Of a DNA stretch of 64,000 nucleotides, positions 32,774-40,610 are shown in pieces; positions within the stretch are counted from its first letter, which is position 1; the number at the start of each line of letters is the position of its first letter. A model generated the notes under the pieces. It had not been told where the DNA came from. It ran no database searches and worked only from the letters and a program-made list of their open reading frames with translations. Source of the stretch: Curtobacterium pusillum (GTDB lineage Bacteria; Actinomycetota; Actinomycetes; Actinomycetales; Microbacteriaceae). The stretch is taken from NCBI GenBank assembly GCA_002025645.1, contig CP018783.1, positions 3,658,001 to 3,722,000 of the forward strand, in the 5' to 3' direction. The translations under genes and the position numbers were made by a program.

Positions 32774-35017
32774 GTGTCCGAACCGACCGAGATCGACCGC
32801 GAGCGTGGCTACGTGGACGGGCTCTTCGCCCGACTCGACGAGCTGACCGCCGAGGCCGAACAGCGACTCGCCGAGACCCGCCGTCAGGCGGTCGGCGGGA
32901 ACCACCAGAGCCGCAGCGAGCGTGATGCCTACGCGCGGCTCTACGAGGACACCATGGCGACGCTCGAGCGCGTGGGGGACCGGCTGGTCTTCGGTCGGCT
33001 CGACGTCTCCGAGCCCGACAGCGACGAGGACGCCTTCCGGTACATCGGCCGCGTCGGGCTGCGCGATCGCGAGCACCGTCCGCTCCTGCTCGATTGGCGT
33101 GTCCCGGGTGCCAGCGCCTTCTACCAGGCCACCGCCGCGCACCCGATGGGCATGCGCGCGCGCCGGCACCTGACCCTCGACGGGCGCAGCGTGGTCGGCA
33201 TCGAGGACGAGGTCTTCGACGCCACCCTGTACGACGACGAACGCACGCACCTGCAGGGCGAGGGCGCACTGCTCGCGGCCGTCACCGCCGAGCGCACCGG
33301 TCGGATGACGGACATCGTCGCGACCATCCAGGGCGAACAGGACCGGATCATCCGCTCCCCGCTCGAGGGCGTCCTCATCGTGCAGGGCGGACCCGGCACC
33401 GGCAAGACCGCCGTCGCGCTGCACCGGGCCGCGTACCTGCTGTACTCCTACCGCGAGCGGCTCCGGGGCTCCGGCGTGCTCATGGTCGGCCCGTCCCCGG
33501 CCTTCCTGACCTACATCGAGCAGGTGCTGCCGTCCCTCGGCGAGACCGGTGTCGTGATGGCGTCCCTCGGGTCGCTGTACCCGGGTGTGCACGCGACGAA
33601 GCACGACCAGCGCGACGTCGCCGCGGTGAAGGGTTCGGCCGAGATGGCCCAGCTGTTCCGCCGTGCGGTGCGGTCCCGGCAGGTCGTCCCCACCGAGTCC
33701 GTCACGCTCGACGTCGAGGGCGAACGGCTCGTGGTGCCGCCCGAGCTCGTCGCCGAGGCCATGAAGCGCGCGCAGGACCGCGGCAAGCCCCACAACGTCG
33801 CCCGGGTCACCTTCAACAAGATCGCGCTCGACTCGATGACCCGCCTGCTCGCCGACCAGCTCCGCGCCCGCGGCACCGCGGTCGACGAGGCGGACGAGAA
33901 GGTCCTGCGCGAGGACATCCGCTCGTCGTACGACGCCCGTGTGCTGCTCAACACCGCGTGGCTGCCGCTGCCGCCGGACAAGTTCCTCGAGGACCTCTAC
34001 GCCCGGCCGAACTGGCTCGCGTCGCTCACCCCGCACTGGACCCCGGAGCGCCGCGCCCTGCTGCTGCGCGCTCGTGGGACCGCGTTCACGGTGGAGGACG
34101 TCCCGCTCCTCGACGAGGCCGCCGAACTCCTCGGGCCGTTCGACCCGACCGGTGGTGCGGCGAAGCGTGCGGCGAAGGCGAGCCGGAACCGCGACATCGA
34201 GAACGCCCGTCAGGCCATCGAGAACATGGGCGTCGAGGGCATCGTCACCGCCGAGCAGGTCGCCGGGTCCTTCGCCGAGGGCGGGGACGCCCGGAGCACC
34301 GCCGAGCGTGCCGCCGAGGACCGCGAGTGGACCTACGGGCACATCGTCGTCGACGAGGCACAGGAGCTCTCCCCGATGCAGTGGCGGGTGCTGGCCCGTC
34401 GGAACCCGCTGCGGTCGTTCACGATCGTCGGCGACATGGCGCAGGGCTCGTCGCCCGGTGCCGCCCGCACGTGGGACGACGTCATCGGTGCCCTCGCCCG
34501 TCGACGCCGGGGCCGCGCGCCGCAGGTGCCGATCGCGCACCGCGTCGAGGAACTGACGGTGAACTACCGCACGCCGCGCTCGATCGTGCAGGCCGCGGGG
34601 GAGTTCGCCGACGCGGCCGGGCTCTCGGTCACCCGGAACGAGGCCGTGCGCGACGGCGACCCCGTGGTGCGGCTGCAGGCGTCCCGGGCCGAGGTGCTCG
34701 ACACCGTCGCGTCGGTCGTCGACACCGAGCGGGACCACATCGGCTCCGGCACCATCGGCGTCATCGTGCCCGAGGCGGACGTCGACGCCGTGCGGCAGCG
34801 CCTCGCCCGGACCGAGGCGGACGTCCGGTCGCTCGGGTCGCCGCGGGCCGGGTCGGTGACGGTGCTGACCGGTGCCGATGCCAAGGGCCTCGAGTTCGAC
34901 GGCGTGCTGCTCGTCGACCCGGAGCGGGTCGGTGCCGACGCGGCCCGGGCGGCCGCGGCGGTCTACGTCGCGATGACACGCCCGACGCGGCGCCTGACGG
35001 TCATCGACGTGGCCTGA
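32774..35017 (+). CDS. helR: HelR/HelD-type RNA polymerase-recycling ATPase
   Basis: A 747-residue UvrD/Rep-like superfamily 1 motor. The N-terminal coiled coil (about 1-90, RERGYVDGLFARLDELTAE) probes RNA polymerase. The Walker A motif is GGPGTGKTAVALHRA, followed by VDEAQELSPMQWR (Walker B), VGDMAQGSSPGAAR and the late motifs TVLTGADAKGLEFD and YVAMTRPTRRL. Actinobacterial HelD removes stalled or rifamycin-bound polymerase. HelR members confer tolerance to rifamycins. The GTG start is chosen because GAAGGG lies six bases upstream, rather than the TTG two codons earlier. I did not see a rifamycin-associated element upstream. Confidence 0.85.
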   Translation: MSEPTEIDRERGYVDGLFARLDELTAEAEQRLAETRRQAVGGNHQSRSERDAYARLYEDTMATLERVGDRLVFGRLDVSEPDSDEDAFRYIGRVGLRDREHRPLLLDWRVPGASAFYQATAAHPMGMRARRHLTLDGRSVVGIEDEVFDATLYDDERTHLQGEGALLAAVTAERTGRMTDIVATIQGEQDRIIRSPLEGVLIVQGGPGTGKTAVALHRAAYLLYSYRERLRGSGVLMVGPSPAFLTYIEQVLPSLGETGVVMASLGSLYPGVHATKHDQRDVAAVKGSAEMAQLFRRAVRSRQVVPTESVTLDVEGERLVVPPELVAEAMKRAQDRGKPHNVARVTFNKIALDSMTRLLADQLRARGTAVDEADEKVLREDIRSSYDARVLLNTAWLPLPPDKFLEDLYARPNWLASLTPHWTPERRALLLRARGTAFTVEDVPLLDEAAELLGPFDPTGGAAKRAAKASRNRDIENARQAIENMGVEGIVTAEQVAGSFAEGGDARSTAERAAEDREWTYGHIVVDEAQELSPMQWRVLARRNPLRSFTIVGDMAQGSSPGAARTWDDVIGALARRRRGRAPQVPIAHRVEELTVNYRTPRSIVQAAGEFADAAGLSVTRNEAVRDGDPVVRLQASRAEVLDTVASVVDTERDHIGSGTIGVIVPEADVDAVRQRLARTEADVRSLGSPRAGSVTVLTGADAKGLEFDGVLLVDPERVGADAARAAAAVYVAMTRPTRRLTVIDVA

Positions 35018-35032
35018 GTGCGGTCTGCCGTC

Positions 35033-35092
35033 ACTTCGTGAGCAGAAATGGTCGGGTGCGCGCGGGCGACCCGACCATTTCTGCTCACGAAG
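35033..35092. repeat. Family B palindrome (copy 2)
   Basis: A 25-base arm starting ACTTCGTGAGCAGAAATGG (35033-35057) faces its complement at 35069-35092. It again lies between convergent genes, as copy 1 does. Confidence 0.88.
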
Positions 35093-35127
35093 CGAGCCGC
35101 GCGGACGGGAGGCGCGGGGCGCGTCCG

Positions 35128-35400
35128 TCAGGTCGGGGTGCCCTCGGCGCGCACGCGCGTGACCAGTGCCGCCCACGGGCCGTCGAGGCGGGTGCCGGGG
35201 ATCGTGACCGTCGTCCGTTCGACGGTGATCGTCCACGTGTAGTCGTCGCGGACGCCCGGCGCCGGAGAGCTCGGGGCGTCGCGGGGCAGCGCACCGACGA
35301 GGTCCGACCACCCCGACGGGTCGTCGCAGGCGTCGGTGTCGACCCACCAGCCCCGTGAGAGGCCCGCGAGCCCCCCGGTGCGGCGGACGTCGATGTGCAT
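35128..35400 (-). CDS. Emfourin-like protealysin inhibitor
   Basis: A 90-residue protein starting HIDVRRTGGLAGL after the Met. The pattern of strand, GG(L/F)AG and later beta strands (TWTITVERTTVTIP) recalls emfourin, the small cytoplasmic inhibitor of protealysin known from Serratia. The gene follows the M4 protease gene after 27 bases on the same strand, the same order as the Serratia pair. If correct, it holds the unsecreted protease inactive. The match is from memory of the family and the operon, not from an alignment. Confidence 0.7.
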   Translation of the reverse strand: MHIDVRRTGGLAGLSRGWWVDTDACDDPSGWSDLVGALPRDAPSSPAPGVRDDYTWTITVERTTVTIPGTRLDGPWAALVTRVRAEGTPT

Positions 35401-35427
35401 GCCCCGACCGTACGCCCGGCGTCCGGG

Positions 35428-36477
35428 TCAGTCGAGCACGCCCACCGACCGCCAGGCGTCCTGCACCGCGGTGTGCTGCGTCGAGCCCGTGCCGAACCGG
35501 GCAGCGGCGGCGTCGATCGTCACGGTCGCGAACCCGGCGAAGTCGATCGACGCGGTGACGGCGTCGGAGGTCAGGGCGTCCCACCAGACGGCTCCGGCCC
35601 CTTCCCACGCGTTGCCGCCGATCGCGGTCGCGGCCAGGTAGAACGCGTGGTTCGGGATGCCCGAGTTCGTGTGCACTCCGCCGGCGTCCTCGGTGGTGTC
35701 GACGTACCCGGCCATCGTCGCGGGCTGCGGGTCCTTGCCGAGCACCGGGTCGTCGTAGGCGGTGCCGGGGGCGCGCATCGAGCGCAGGGCGACCCCGTGC
35801 ACGGCGGACGTGAAGAGCCCTTCGCCGATGAGCCACGAGGCCTGCTCGGCGGTCTGTCGTGCGGCGTACTGGGCCACGAGGGAGCCGAAGACGTCGCTGA
35901 TCGACTCGTTCAGCGCGCCCGACTGCCCCTGGTAGGTCAGGTCCGCCGTGTACTGCGTGACACCGTGGGCGAGTTCGTGGCCGATGACGTCGACGGCGAT
36001 CGTGAAGCGGTTGAAGACCTCGCCGTCGCCGTCGCCGAACACCATGCGGCTGCCGTCCCAGTAGGCGTTGTCGTAGTCCTGCCCGTAGTGCACCGTGGCG
36101 TCGAGCGGGAGACCTGCGCCGTCGATCGACACCCGGCCGAACACCTCGAGCCAGAACGCGTGCGTCGCTCCGAGGCCGGTGTACGCCTCGTCCACCGCGG
36201 CGTCGCCGGAGTCCGGGTCGCCCTCGTGCCGGACGGGGGTGCCGGGCAGCGTCGTGCTGCCGTGCGCATCGGAGATCGTCCGCTGCGGTGACCGGTCGAC
36301 CGTGCCGCTGACGCCCTGTGGCCGGGCGCGGTGCTCGTGCTTCGGGCGCTGCACGGTGTCGAGCGACGCGAGGGCGGTCCGGGCAGCCGAGGCCGCGCGG
36401 GGGAAGGCCGCGGCGTCGGCGACGGCGCGGAGCAGGTACGGCGGGACGACGGATCGGAGGCGGTCGGTCGGGGTCAT
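35428..36477 (-). CDS. Protealysin-like M4 metallopeptidase
   Basis: A 349-residue thermolysin-family zinc protease. The zinc site is HELAH (His167, Glu168, His171), with the third ligand in NESISDVFG near 190. The catalytic His lies in GGVHTNSGIPNHAFY near residue 260. It has no signal peptide. The short N-terminus contains VVPPYLLR, the Pro-Pro-hydrophobic propeptide motif of protealysin-like proteins. This suggests an intracellular or unusually exported enzyme rather than a secreted thermolysin. The ATG start is taken after an in-frame upstream extension without protease-like sequence. It pairs with the emfourin-like gene. Confidence 0.92.
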   Translation of the reverse strand: MTPTDRLRSVVPPYLLRAVADAAAFPRAASAARTALASLDTVQRPKHEHRARPQGVSGTVDRSPQRTISDAHGSTTLPGTPVRHEGDPDSGDAAVDEAYTGLGATHAFWLEVFGRVSIDGAGLPLDATVHYGQDYDNAYWDGSRMVFGDGDGEVFNRFTIAVDVIGHELAHGVTQYTADLTYQGQSGALNESISDVFGSLVAQYAARQTAEQASWLIGEGLFTSAVHGVALRSMRAPGTAYDDPVLGKDPQPATMAGYVDTTEDAGGVHTNSGIPNHAFYLAATAIGGNAWEGAGAVWWDALTSDAVTASIDFAGFATVTIDAAAARFGTGSTQHTAVQDAWRSVGVLD

Positions 36478-36512
36478 GGCGTCATGCAACCACCGGGCAC
36501 CGACAGGGACGG

Positions 36513-37556
36513 TCAGCGCTTGCGGTTCTCCACGAGCCCGAGCGCGTACGACTCCCACCACTGGCCGGCAGCGGGTCCGCCGTTGCACGTGCCGTCGCTG
36601 AGCCCGGGGGTCTTCACCCAGAGCAGCGCGTCCAGCCGGGTGGAGCCCCGCGTGACGTGCGGGGCCTGCCCGAGCCCCGCGCCGTCCGGGTTGCACCACG
36701 TGCCGCGCCAGCCCTGGCCGTTGCGCGAGACGTCGATCACGAAGTGCGGGTCGTCGCCGATCGCGTCGGCGAGCCGGTCGGCGTAGGCGCGTTCCTGGTC
36801 GACGCGGTAGAAGTTCGACACGTTCGTGAAGAAGCCCTGCGTCCGGTCGACCCCGGCCGCCCGGAGCCACTTCGCCATCGTGGCGGTCGGCACCCGGTTC
36901 TCGTTGCCGCCGTCCAGGTACACGGTGAGGCCGTGCCCGGTGAGTTCATCGACGGCCTTCCGGAGCAGGGGCAGCCGGTCCTGCTCGAGGCGCTTGCACA
37001 CCTGGATCTGGGCGATGGCGTCGGGTTCCACGAGGACGACCGCCCTGGAGCCCGCCATCGCCCGCACCGCGGACCGGACCCACGGCAGGTACTCGTCGGC
37101 CTGCGTCCCGCCCTTCGAGTAACTGCCGCAGTCGCGGTCGGGCACGTTGTAGAGGACGAACACCGGGGTCTTCCGCTGGGCCTCGGCACTCCGCACCACG
37201 TCGCGGATGGTCTGCCGGGTCTCCGTGACCGAGGTGTTCGTGAGCCAGGTCGCGATCGGCTGGTCGGCGATGACGGCGATCTTGGCGGCCGTCGCGTCGT
37301 CCCCGTCGGCCCGCGCCTGGGACTCACGCTTGCCGGGTTGGTTCTCGTCCGCCGGTTGCCGGGCGAGACCCCCGGGGAACGCCCCCGAGGCGGACTTCCG
37401 TTCGGCGACGTGCCGGCCGTCGCTGCCGGATCCGCGGGGCAGGACGAGCACGAGCGTCGTGACGAGGGCCGCCACGACCACCGCCGCGATCCCGATCCAC
37501 GTCCACTGACGACGGGCGGAGCTGCGACGTGCACGGGTTCCCTCGACACTCGGCAT
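36513..37556 (-). CDS. Glycoside hydrolase family 6 (cellulase-like) enzyme
   Basis: A 347-residue membrane-anchored or secreted enzyme. A basic N-terminus and hydrophobic helix (about 19-40) are followed by a linker of about 40 residues, then the GH6 barrel. Family marks are VLYNVPDRDCGSYSKGG, the catalytic-region VLVEPDAIA, HFVIDVSRNGQG and LLWVKTPGLSDGTCNGGPAAGQ (split motif). GH6 enzymes hydrolyse beta-1,4-glucan with inversion. No cellulose-binding module is present, and the enzyme is short. The anchor may be a cleaved signal peptide instead. It is divergent from VanZ. Confidence 0.9.
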   Translation of the reverse strand: MPSVEGTRARRSSARRQWTWIGIAAVVVAALVTTLVLVLPRGSGSDGRHVAERKSASGAFPGGLARQPADENQPGKRESQARADGDDATAAKIAVIADQPIATWLTNTSVTETRQTIRDVVRSAEAQRKTPVFVLYNVPDRDCGSYSKGGTQADEYLPWVRSAVRAMAGSRAVVLVEPDAIAQIQVCKRLEQDRLPLLRKAVDELTGHGLTVYLDGGNENRVPTATMAKWLRAAGVDRTQGFFTNVSNFYRVDQERAYADRLADAIGDDPHFVIDVSRNGQGWRGTWCNPDGAGLGQAPHVTRGSTRLDALLWVKTPGLSDGTCNGGPAAGQWWESYALGLVENRKR

Positions 37557-37658
37557 GCGCCCATGCTCGCAGGTGGGGAGGGGCAACGCCCAGCCACGCC
37601 GGGCGTTCCCCCAGGCGTGGCGCTGGTTCCTGTCAGGACCATCCCGCAGACTGACGGG

Positions 37659-38105
37659 ATGTTCCGGAAGCTCCTCCTCCTCGCCCTGACCGCGGCGTAC
37701 GCCTGGGTGATCTGGCGGATGACGCTGACACCGCAGGTCTTCACGTCGGCGCAGAACTCCCTCGTGCTGCACGCGATCGCCTGGGTCCAGCAGCTCCCGC
37801 ACGGCACGTGGTTCACCTACGAGCGCACCGAGTTCCTCGCGAACATCGCCATGTTCGTCCCCGTCGGGATGCTCGCCGCGCTGTGGATCCCGCGTCGCTG
37901 GTGGATCCTCGGCGCCGTCGTCGCGGTCGTGCTCTCCACCGGAATCGAGTTCGCGCAGGCGACCTACCTGCCGTACCGCGTGGCCGACCCGCGCGACGTG
38001 CTCTCGAACGGCCTCGGTGGTCTGCTCGGTGCGACGCTCGTCGGACTCTTCCGCAGCCTGTTGCCCGCGCCGCGACGCCGCCGACTGCGTGCTCGGACCG
38101 CCTGA
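37659..38105 (+). CDS. VanZ-family membrane protein
   Basis: A 148-residue protein with four predicted helices (about 4-20, 58-80, 87-105, 118-138). The VanZ core NIAMFVPVGMLAALW and the STGIEFAQ...RVADPRDVLSNGLGGLLG pattern are clear. VanZ-like proteins can affect teicoplanin sensitivity and envelope properties, but a general function is not known. CAGACT lies six bases before the ATG. A short spacer with a -10 box follows before rpsO. Confidence 0.85.
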   Translation: MFRKLLLLALTAAYAWVIWRMTLTPQVFTSAQNSLVLHAIAWVQQLPHGTWFTYERTEFLANIAMFVPVGMLAALWIPRRWWILGAVVAVVLSTGIEFAQATYLPYRVADPRDVLSNGLGGLLGATLVGLFRSLLPAPRRRRLRARTA

Positions 38106-38113
38106 CACTCTGG

Positions 38114-38119
38114 TAGTCT
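38114..38119 (+). promoter_or_regulatory. -10 box and leader of rpsO
   Basis: TGGTAGTCT includes an extended -10. The leader of about 80 bases contains a GCCGT/ACGGC stem near 38130 and a GTGC/GCAC stem near 38160, which could bind S15 as in other S15 leaders. That role is not shown. Confidence 0.4.
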
Positions 38120-38206
38120 TGGGCGGTTGCCGTCGAACGGCCGCGGACAAAGAGCGCTCGTGCATTCGGTACGGGCACCGCGCAACGGACAGGAAGGGGA
38201 TCATCC

Positions 38207-38476
38207 ATGGCACTTGACGCGAAGGTCAAGCAGGAGATCATCGAAGAGTACGCGACCCACCCGGGCGACACCGGATCCCCCGAGGTCCAGGTCGCCGTTC
38301 TGACTCGTCGCATCAACGACCTGAACGAGCACCTCAAGGAGCACAAGCACGACCACCACTCGCGTCGTGGTCTGCTGCTCATGGTCGGTCAGCGTCGCCG
38401 TCTCCTCGGCTACCTCTCCGACGTCGACATCGCCCGCTACCGTGCGCTCATCGAGCGCCTCGGCCTGCGTCGCTAG
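38207..38476 (+). CDS. rpsO: 30S ribosomal protein S15
   Basis: An 89-residue ribosomal protein that binds 16S rRNA early in small-subunit assembly. The sequence is fully conserved in pattern: [34 protein letters not shown] and [12 protein letters not shown]. The ATG is preceded by AGGAAGGGG. A strong terminator follows. In most bacteria pnp comes directly after rpsO. Here five genes' worth of DNA intervene on the map, of which two flavin-related genes share the strand. Confidence 0.98.
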   Translation: MALDAKVKQEIIEEYATHPGDTGSPEVQVAVLTRRINDLNEHLKEHKHDHHSRRGLLLMVGQRRRLLGYLSDVDIARYRALIERLGLRR

Positions 38477-38500
38477 TCGACCGACCCACGCTTGACCGGA

Positions 38501-38536
38501 CGCCCCGGTCCTCCTCGTGAGGACCGGGGCGTTCTT
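38501..38536 (+). terminator. Rho-independent terminator of rpsO
   Basis: CGCCCCGGTCCTC (38501-38513) pairs perfectly with GAGGACCGGGGCG (38519-38531) across a five-base loop. TTCTT follows. Confidence 0.88.
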
Positions 38537-38565
38537 CCGTTCCGGGCGCGATCGCGCGGGAATGG

Positions 38566-38593
38566 TTGCACCCGGACCTCGGTTGGGTACGAT
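38566..38593 (+). promoter_or_regulatory. Promoter of the FMN reductase gene
   Basis: TTGCAC (38566-38571), a 16-base spacer and TACGAT (38588-38593) precede the gene. A near-palindrome around ATGCAAACGCAT overlaps the likely transcript start and may be an operator. Confidence 0.55.
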
Positions 38594-38627
38594 GTTCATG
38601 CAAACGCATCGAAAGTCGGGACTCACC

Positions 38628-39263
38628 ATGACCACCATCGCCGTCGTCTCCGCCGGGCTCTCCGAGCCCAGCTCCACCCGCCTGCTCGCCGACCGCCTGG
38701 CCGAGGCGACCGTCGCGTCGCTCGCGACCCCCGGTCGCGACGGAGAGCCTGGAGGAGCGGTGAAGGTCCTGCACGTCGACCTGCGTCCGCTGGCGCACGA
38801 GATCACCGACGCGATGCTCACCCGGTTCGCAGCCCCGGCACTGTCCGCCGCCATGGCGACCGTCGTCGAGGCCGACGCGGTCGTGTTCGTCACACCCGTC
38901 TTCACCGCCGGGGTGAGCGGGCTGGCGAAGTCCTTCCTCGACGTGCTCGACAAGGACGCCCTCGCCGACATGCCCGTCCTCCTCGGAGCGACCGGCGGGA
39001 CCGCACGGCACTCGCTCGCGATCGAGCACGGCCTGCGCCCGGTCTTCGCGTACCTCCGTGCCGCCGTGGTGCCGACCGGCGTCTTCGCCGCGACGGACGA
39101 CTGGGGGAGCGCGGGCGACTCCGCCGCACTGGACGGACGCATCCGCCGGGCGGGAGACGACCTGGCCTGGGCGATCCGCGCCTCCAGGCGGACCCCGCAG
39201 GAAGCCGACGCCCTCCCCGCGACGGCGGACTTCGCGTCCCTGCTCGGTGGCCTCGGCCACTGA
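38628..39263 (+). CDS. NAD(P)H-dependent FMN reductase
   Basis: A 211-residue flavodoxin-fold protein. The phosphate-binding loop is SAGLSEPSSTRLLAD, and the central VFVTPVFTAGVSGLAKSFLDVL marks the CE1759/MsuE-like FMN reductase group. These make reduced FMN for partner monooxygenases or iron reduction. No monooxygenase is adjacent, but an FMN transferase gene lies downstream. A family-A-like arm (CCGCGCCTCCAGGC, 39176-39189) is read through near the C-terminus (residues about 184-188). Confidence 0.9.
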   Translation: MTTIAVVSAGLSEPSSTRLLADRLAEATVASLATPGRDGEPGGAVKVLHVDLRPLAHEITDAMLTRFAAPALSAAMATVVEADAVVFVTPVFTAGVSGLAKSFLDVLDKDALADMPVLLGATGGTARHSLAIEHGLRPVFAYLRAAVVPTGVFAATDDWGSAGDSAALDGRIRRAGDDLAWAIRASRRTPQEADALPATADFASLLGGLGH

Positions 39264-39345
39264 CCCCGGTCTCTTAGACGGCCCACAGGGGTCGCCGGGG
39301 CGGGGTGCAGCCCGCACCCGGGTCGTTCATCGGCCCGCTCGGGAA

Positions 39346-39361
39346 CGTCGTCATGACGACG
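39346..39361. promoter_or_regulatory. 16-base palindrome at the ribosome-binding site
   Basis: CGTCGTCATGACGACG is a perfect palindrome that meets the GAGGAGG ribosome-binding site of the next gene. It may be an operator or an RNA fold that hides the site. A GGGTGC/GCACCC stem lies just upstream (39304-39320). Confidence 0.5.
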
Positions 39362-39371
39362 AGGAGGACCG

Positions 39372-39674
39372 ATGGACACCAGAGGGAACGGCAGGCGATC
39401 CGCCCGGATCACGAGTGCGCTCGTCAGCGCGGGTGGGCTGCTCGTCGCAGCGGTCACCGGCGTGGGGCTGTGGTTCGGGCACGAGCAGGCCTCGACGACC
39501 GAGGGCTCCACGTCCGGCACGCAGACGTCGACCGAGACGCAGTCGTCGACGGACACCGGGACGTCCACCGACACCGGGACCTCGACCGACACCGGGACCT
39601 CGACCGACCAGGGCGTGACGCAGGGCGGCAGCAGCAGCACCGGCGACTCCGACGCCACGACGACGGGATCGTGA
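39372..39674 (+). CDS. Membrane-anchored Ser/Thr-rich peptide before apbE
   Basis: A 100-residue protein. One transmembrane helix (about 14-35) is followed by a Ser/Thr/Gly/Asp-rich tail with a tandem STDTGT repeat. The DNA shows 18-base repeat units near 39548-39605. It is translationally coupled to apbE (GTGA). ApbE attaches FMN to Thr in FMN-binding proteins, so this tail invites the idea of a flavin carrier. It lacks a recognisable FMN-binding domain, so this is only a suggestion. A strong GAGGAGG precedes the ATG. Confidence 0.78.
   Translation: MDTRGNGRRSARITSALVSAGGLLVAAVTGVGLWFGHEQASTTEGSTSGTQTSTETQSSTDTGTSTDTGTSTDTGTSTDQGVTQGGSSSTGDSDATTTGS
39548..39605 (+). repeat. 18-base tandem repeat coding STDTGT
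   Basis: Three near-identical units containing GACACCGGGACCTCGACC. They encode the tail of the peptide above and may vary in copy number. Confidence 0.75.
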
Positions 39675-40600
39675 GCGTGCGCGCCGCCGCCGAGTGGGAG
39701 CTCTGGACCACCACCGCCCGCGTCGTCCTGGACCACCGGGACCGACGACACCTCGCTGCCGCCGAGGCCTGCGTCCGCGAGGTCACCGCCGCCGTGGACG
39801 CCGCGTGCAGCCGCTTCCGGCACGACTCCGAACTGGTCTCCCGCGCCGCCGAGCTCGTCCGCGGCGCCGAGGTCTCGCCGCTCCTGGCCTCGCTCGTGCA
39901 CCAGGCGCTCGACGCAGCCCGGGTCTCCGACGGCGACGTCGACCCGACGCTCGGTGCCCGCATGGTCTCCCTCGGCTACGACGCCGCGTTCGCCGACGCA
40001 CCGCCCGTGCCCACACCCGAGGCGGTCGCCCGCGAGCTCGACGGCCGCCCCGCCTGGCAGCGGGTGCTGCTCTCCGGCACCTTCCTCCGTGTGCCCGAGG
40101 GCGTCACGCTCGACCTCGGTGCCACCGCGAAGGCCGCGGCGGCCGACATGGCAGCGGCGAGCATCACCGCCCGGCTCGGCACCGGCGCGCTCGTCTCCCT
40201 CGGCGGTGACGTCGCCACCGCCGGCCCGGAGCCGTCTGGCGGGTGGCAGGTGCGCGTGCAGGACCTCGACGACGACCCGGCCGACCGCGTGCGGATCGCC
40301 GCCGGCTGGTCCGTCGCGACCTCGAGCACGCAGAAGCGCCGGTGGGACCAGGACGGGCACGCCCGGCACCACATCCTCGACCCGCGATGGGGGCTGCCGG
40401 CCGAACCGGTCTGGCGCTCGGTGACGGTCGTCGCGCCGTCGTGCGTGTCGGCGAACACCCTGACGACCGCGGCGGTGGTGCGCGGGCACGGTGCGGTCGC
40501 GATGCTCCGGCAGAGTGGCCGAGCGGCACGGTTGGTCGCGGCGGACGGCTCGGTCGTCCGGGTCGGCGGCTGGCCGGACGAGGACGCCCGCGCCGCCTGA
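39671..40600 (+). CDS. apbE: FAD:protein FMN transferase
   Basis: A 309-residue ApbE-family enzyme. It transfers FMN from FAD to a Thr or Ser of target proteins, using Mg2+. Family motifs are VDPTLGARMVSLGYD, LDLGATAKAAAAD, LVSLGGDVATAG and HHILDPRWG. The late segment reads CVSANTLTTAA, whereas I recall actinobacterial members having CVDAN there, so a metal-site Asp may be replaced by Ser. There is no lipobox, so it is probably cytoplasmic or unusually exported. GTG start overlapping the previous stop by four bases. Confidence 0.88.
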   Translation: MSVRAAAEWELWTTTARVVLDHRDRRHLAAAEACVREVTAAVDAACSRFRHDSELVSRAAELVRGAEVSPLLASLVHQALDAARVSDGDVDPTLGARMVSLGYDAAFADAPPVPTPEAVARELDGRPAWQRVLLSGTFLRVPEGVTLDLGATAKAAAADMAAASITARLGTGALVSLGGDVATAGPEPSGGWQVRVQDLDDDPADRVRIAAGWSVATSSTQKRRWDQDGHARHHILDPRWGLPAEPVWRSVTVVAPSCVSANTLTTAAVVRGHGAVAMLRQSGRAARLVAADGSVVRVGGWPDEDARAA

Positions 40601-40610
40601 GGTGCGCTGG

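Noticed and set aside
39548..39605. Short direct repeats as a CRISPR array
   Set aside because: They are adjacent coding units with no spacers and no cas genes nearby.
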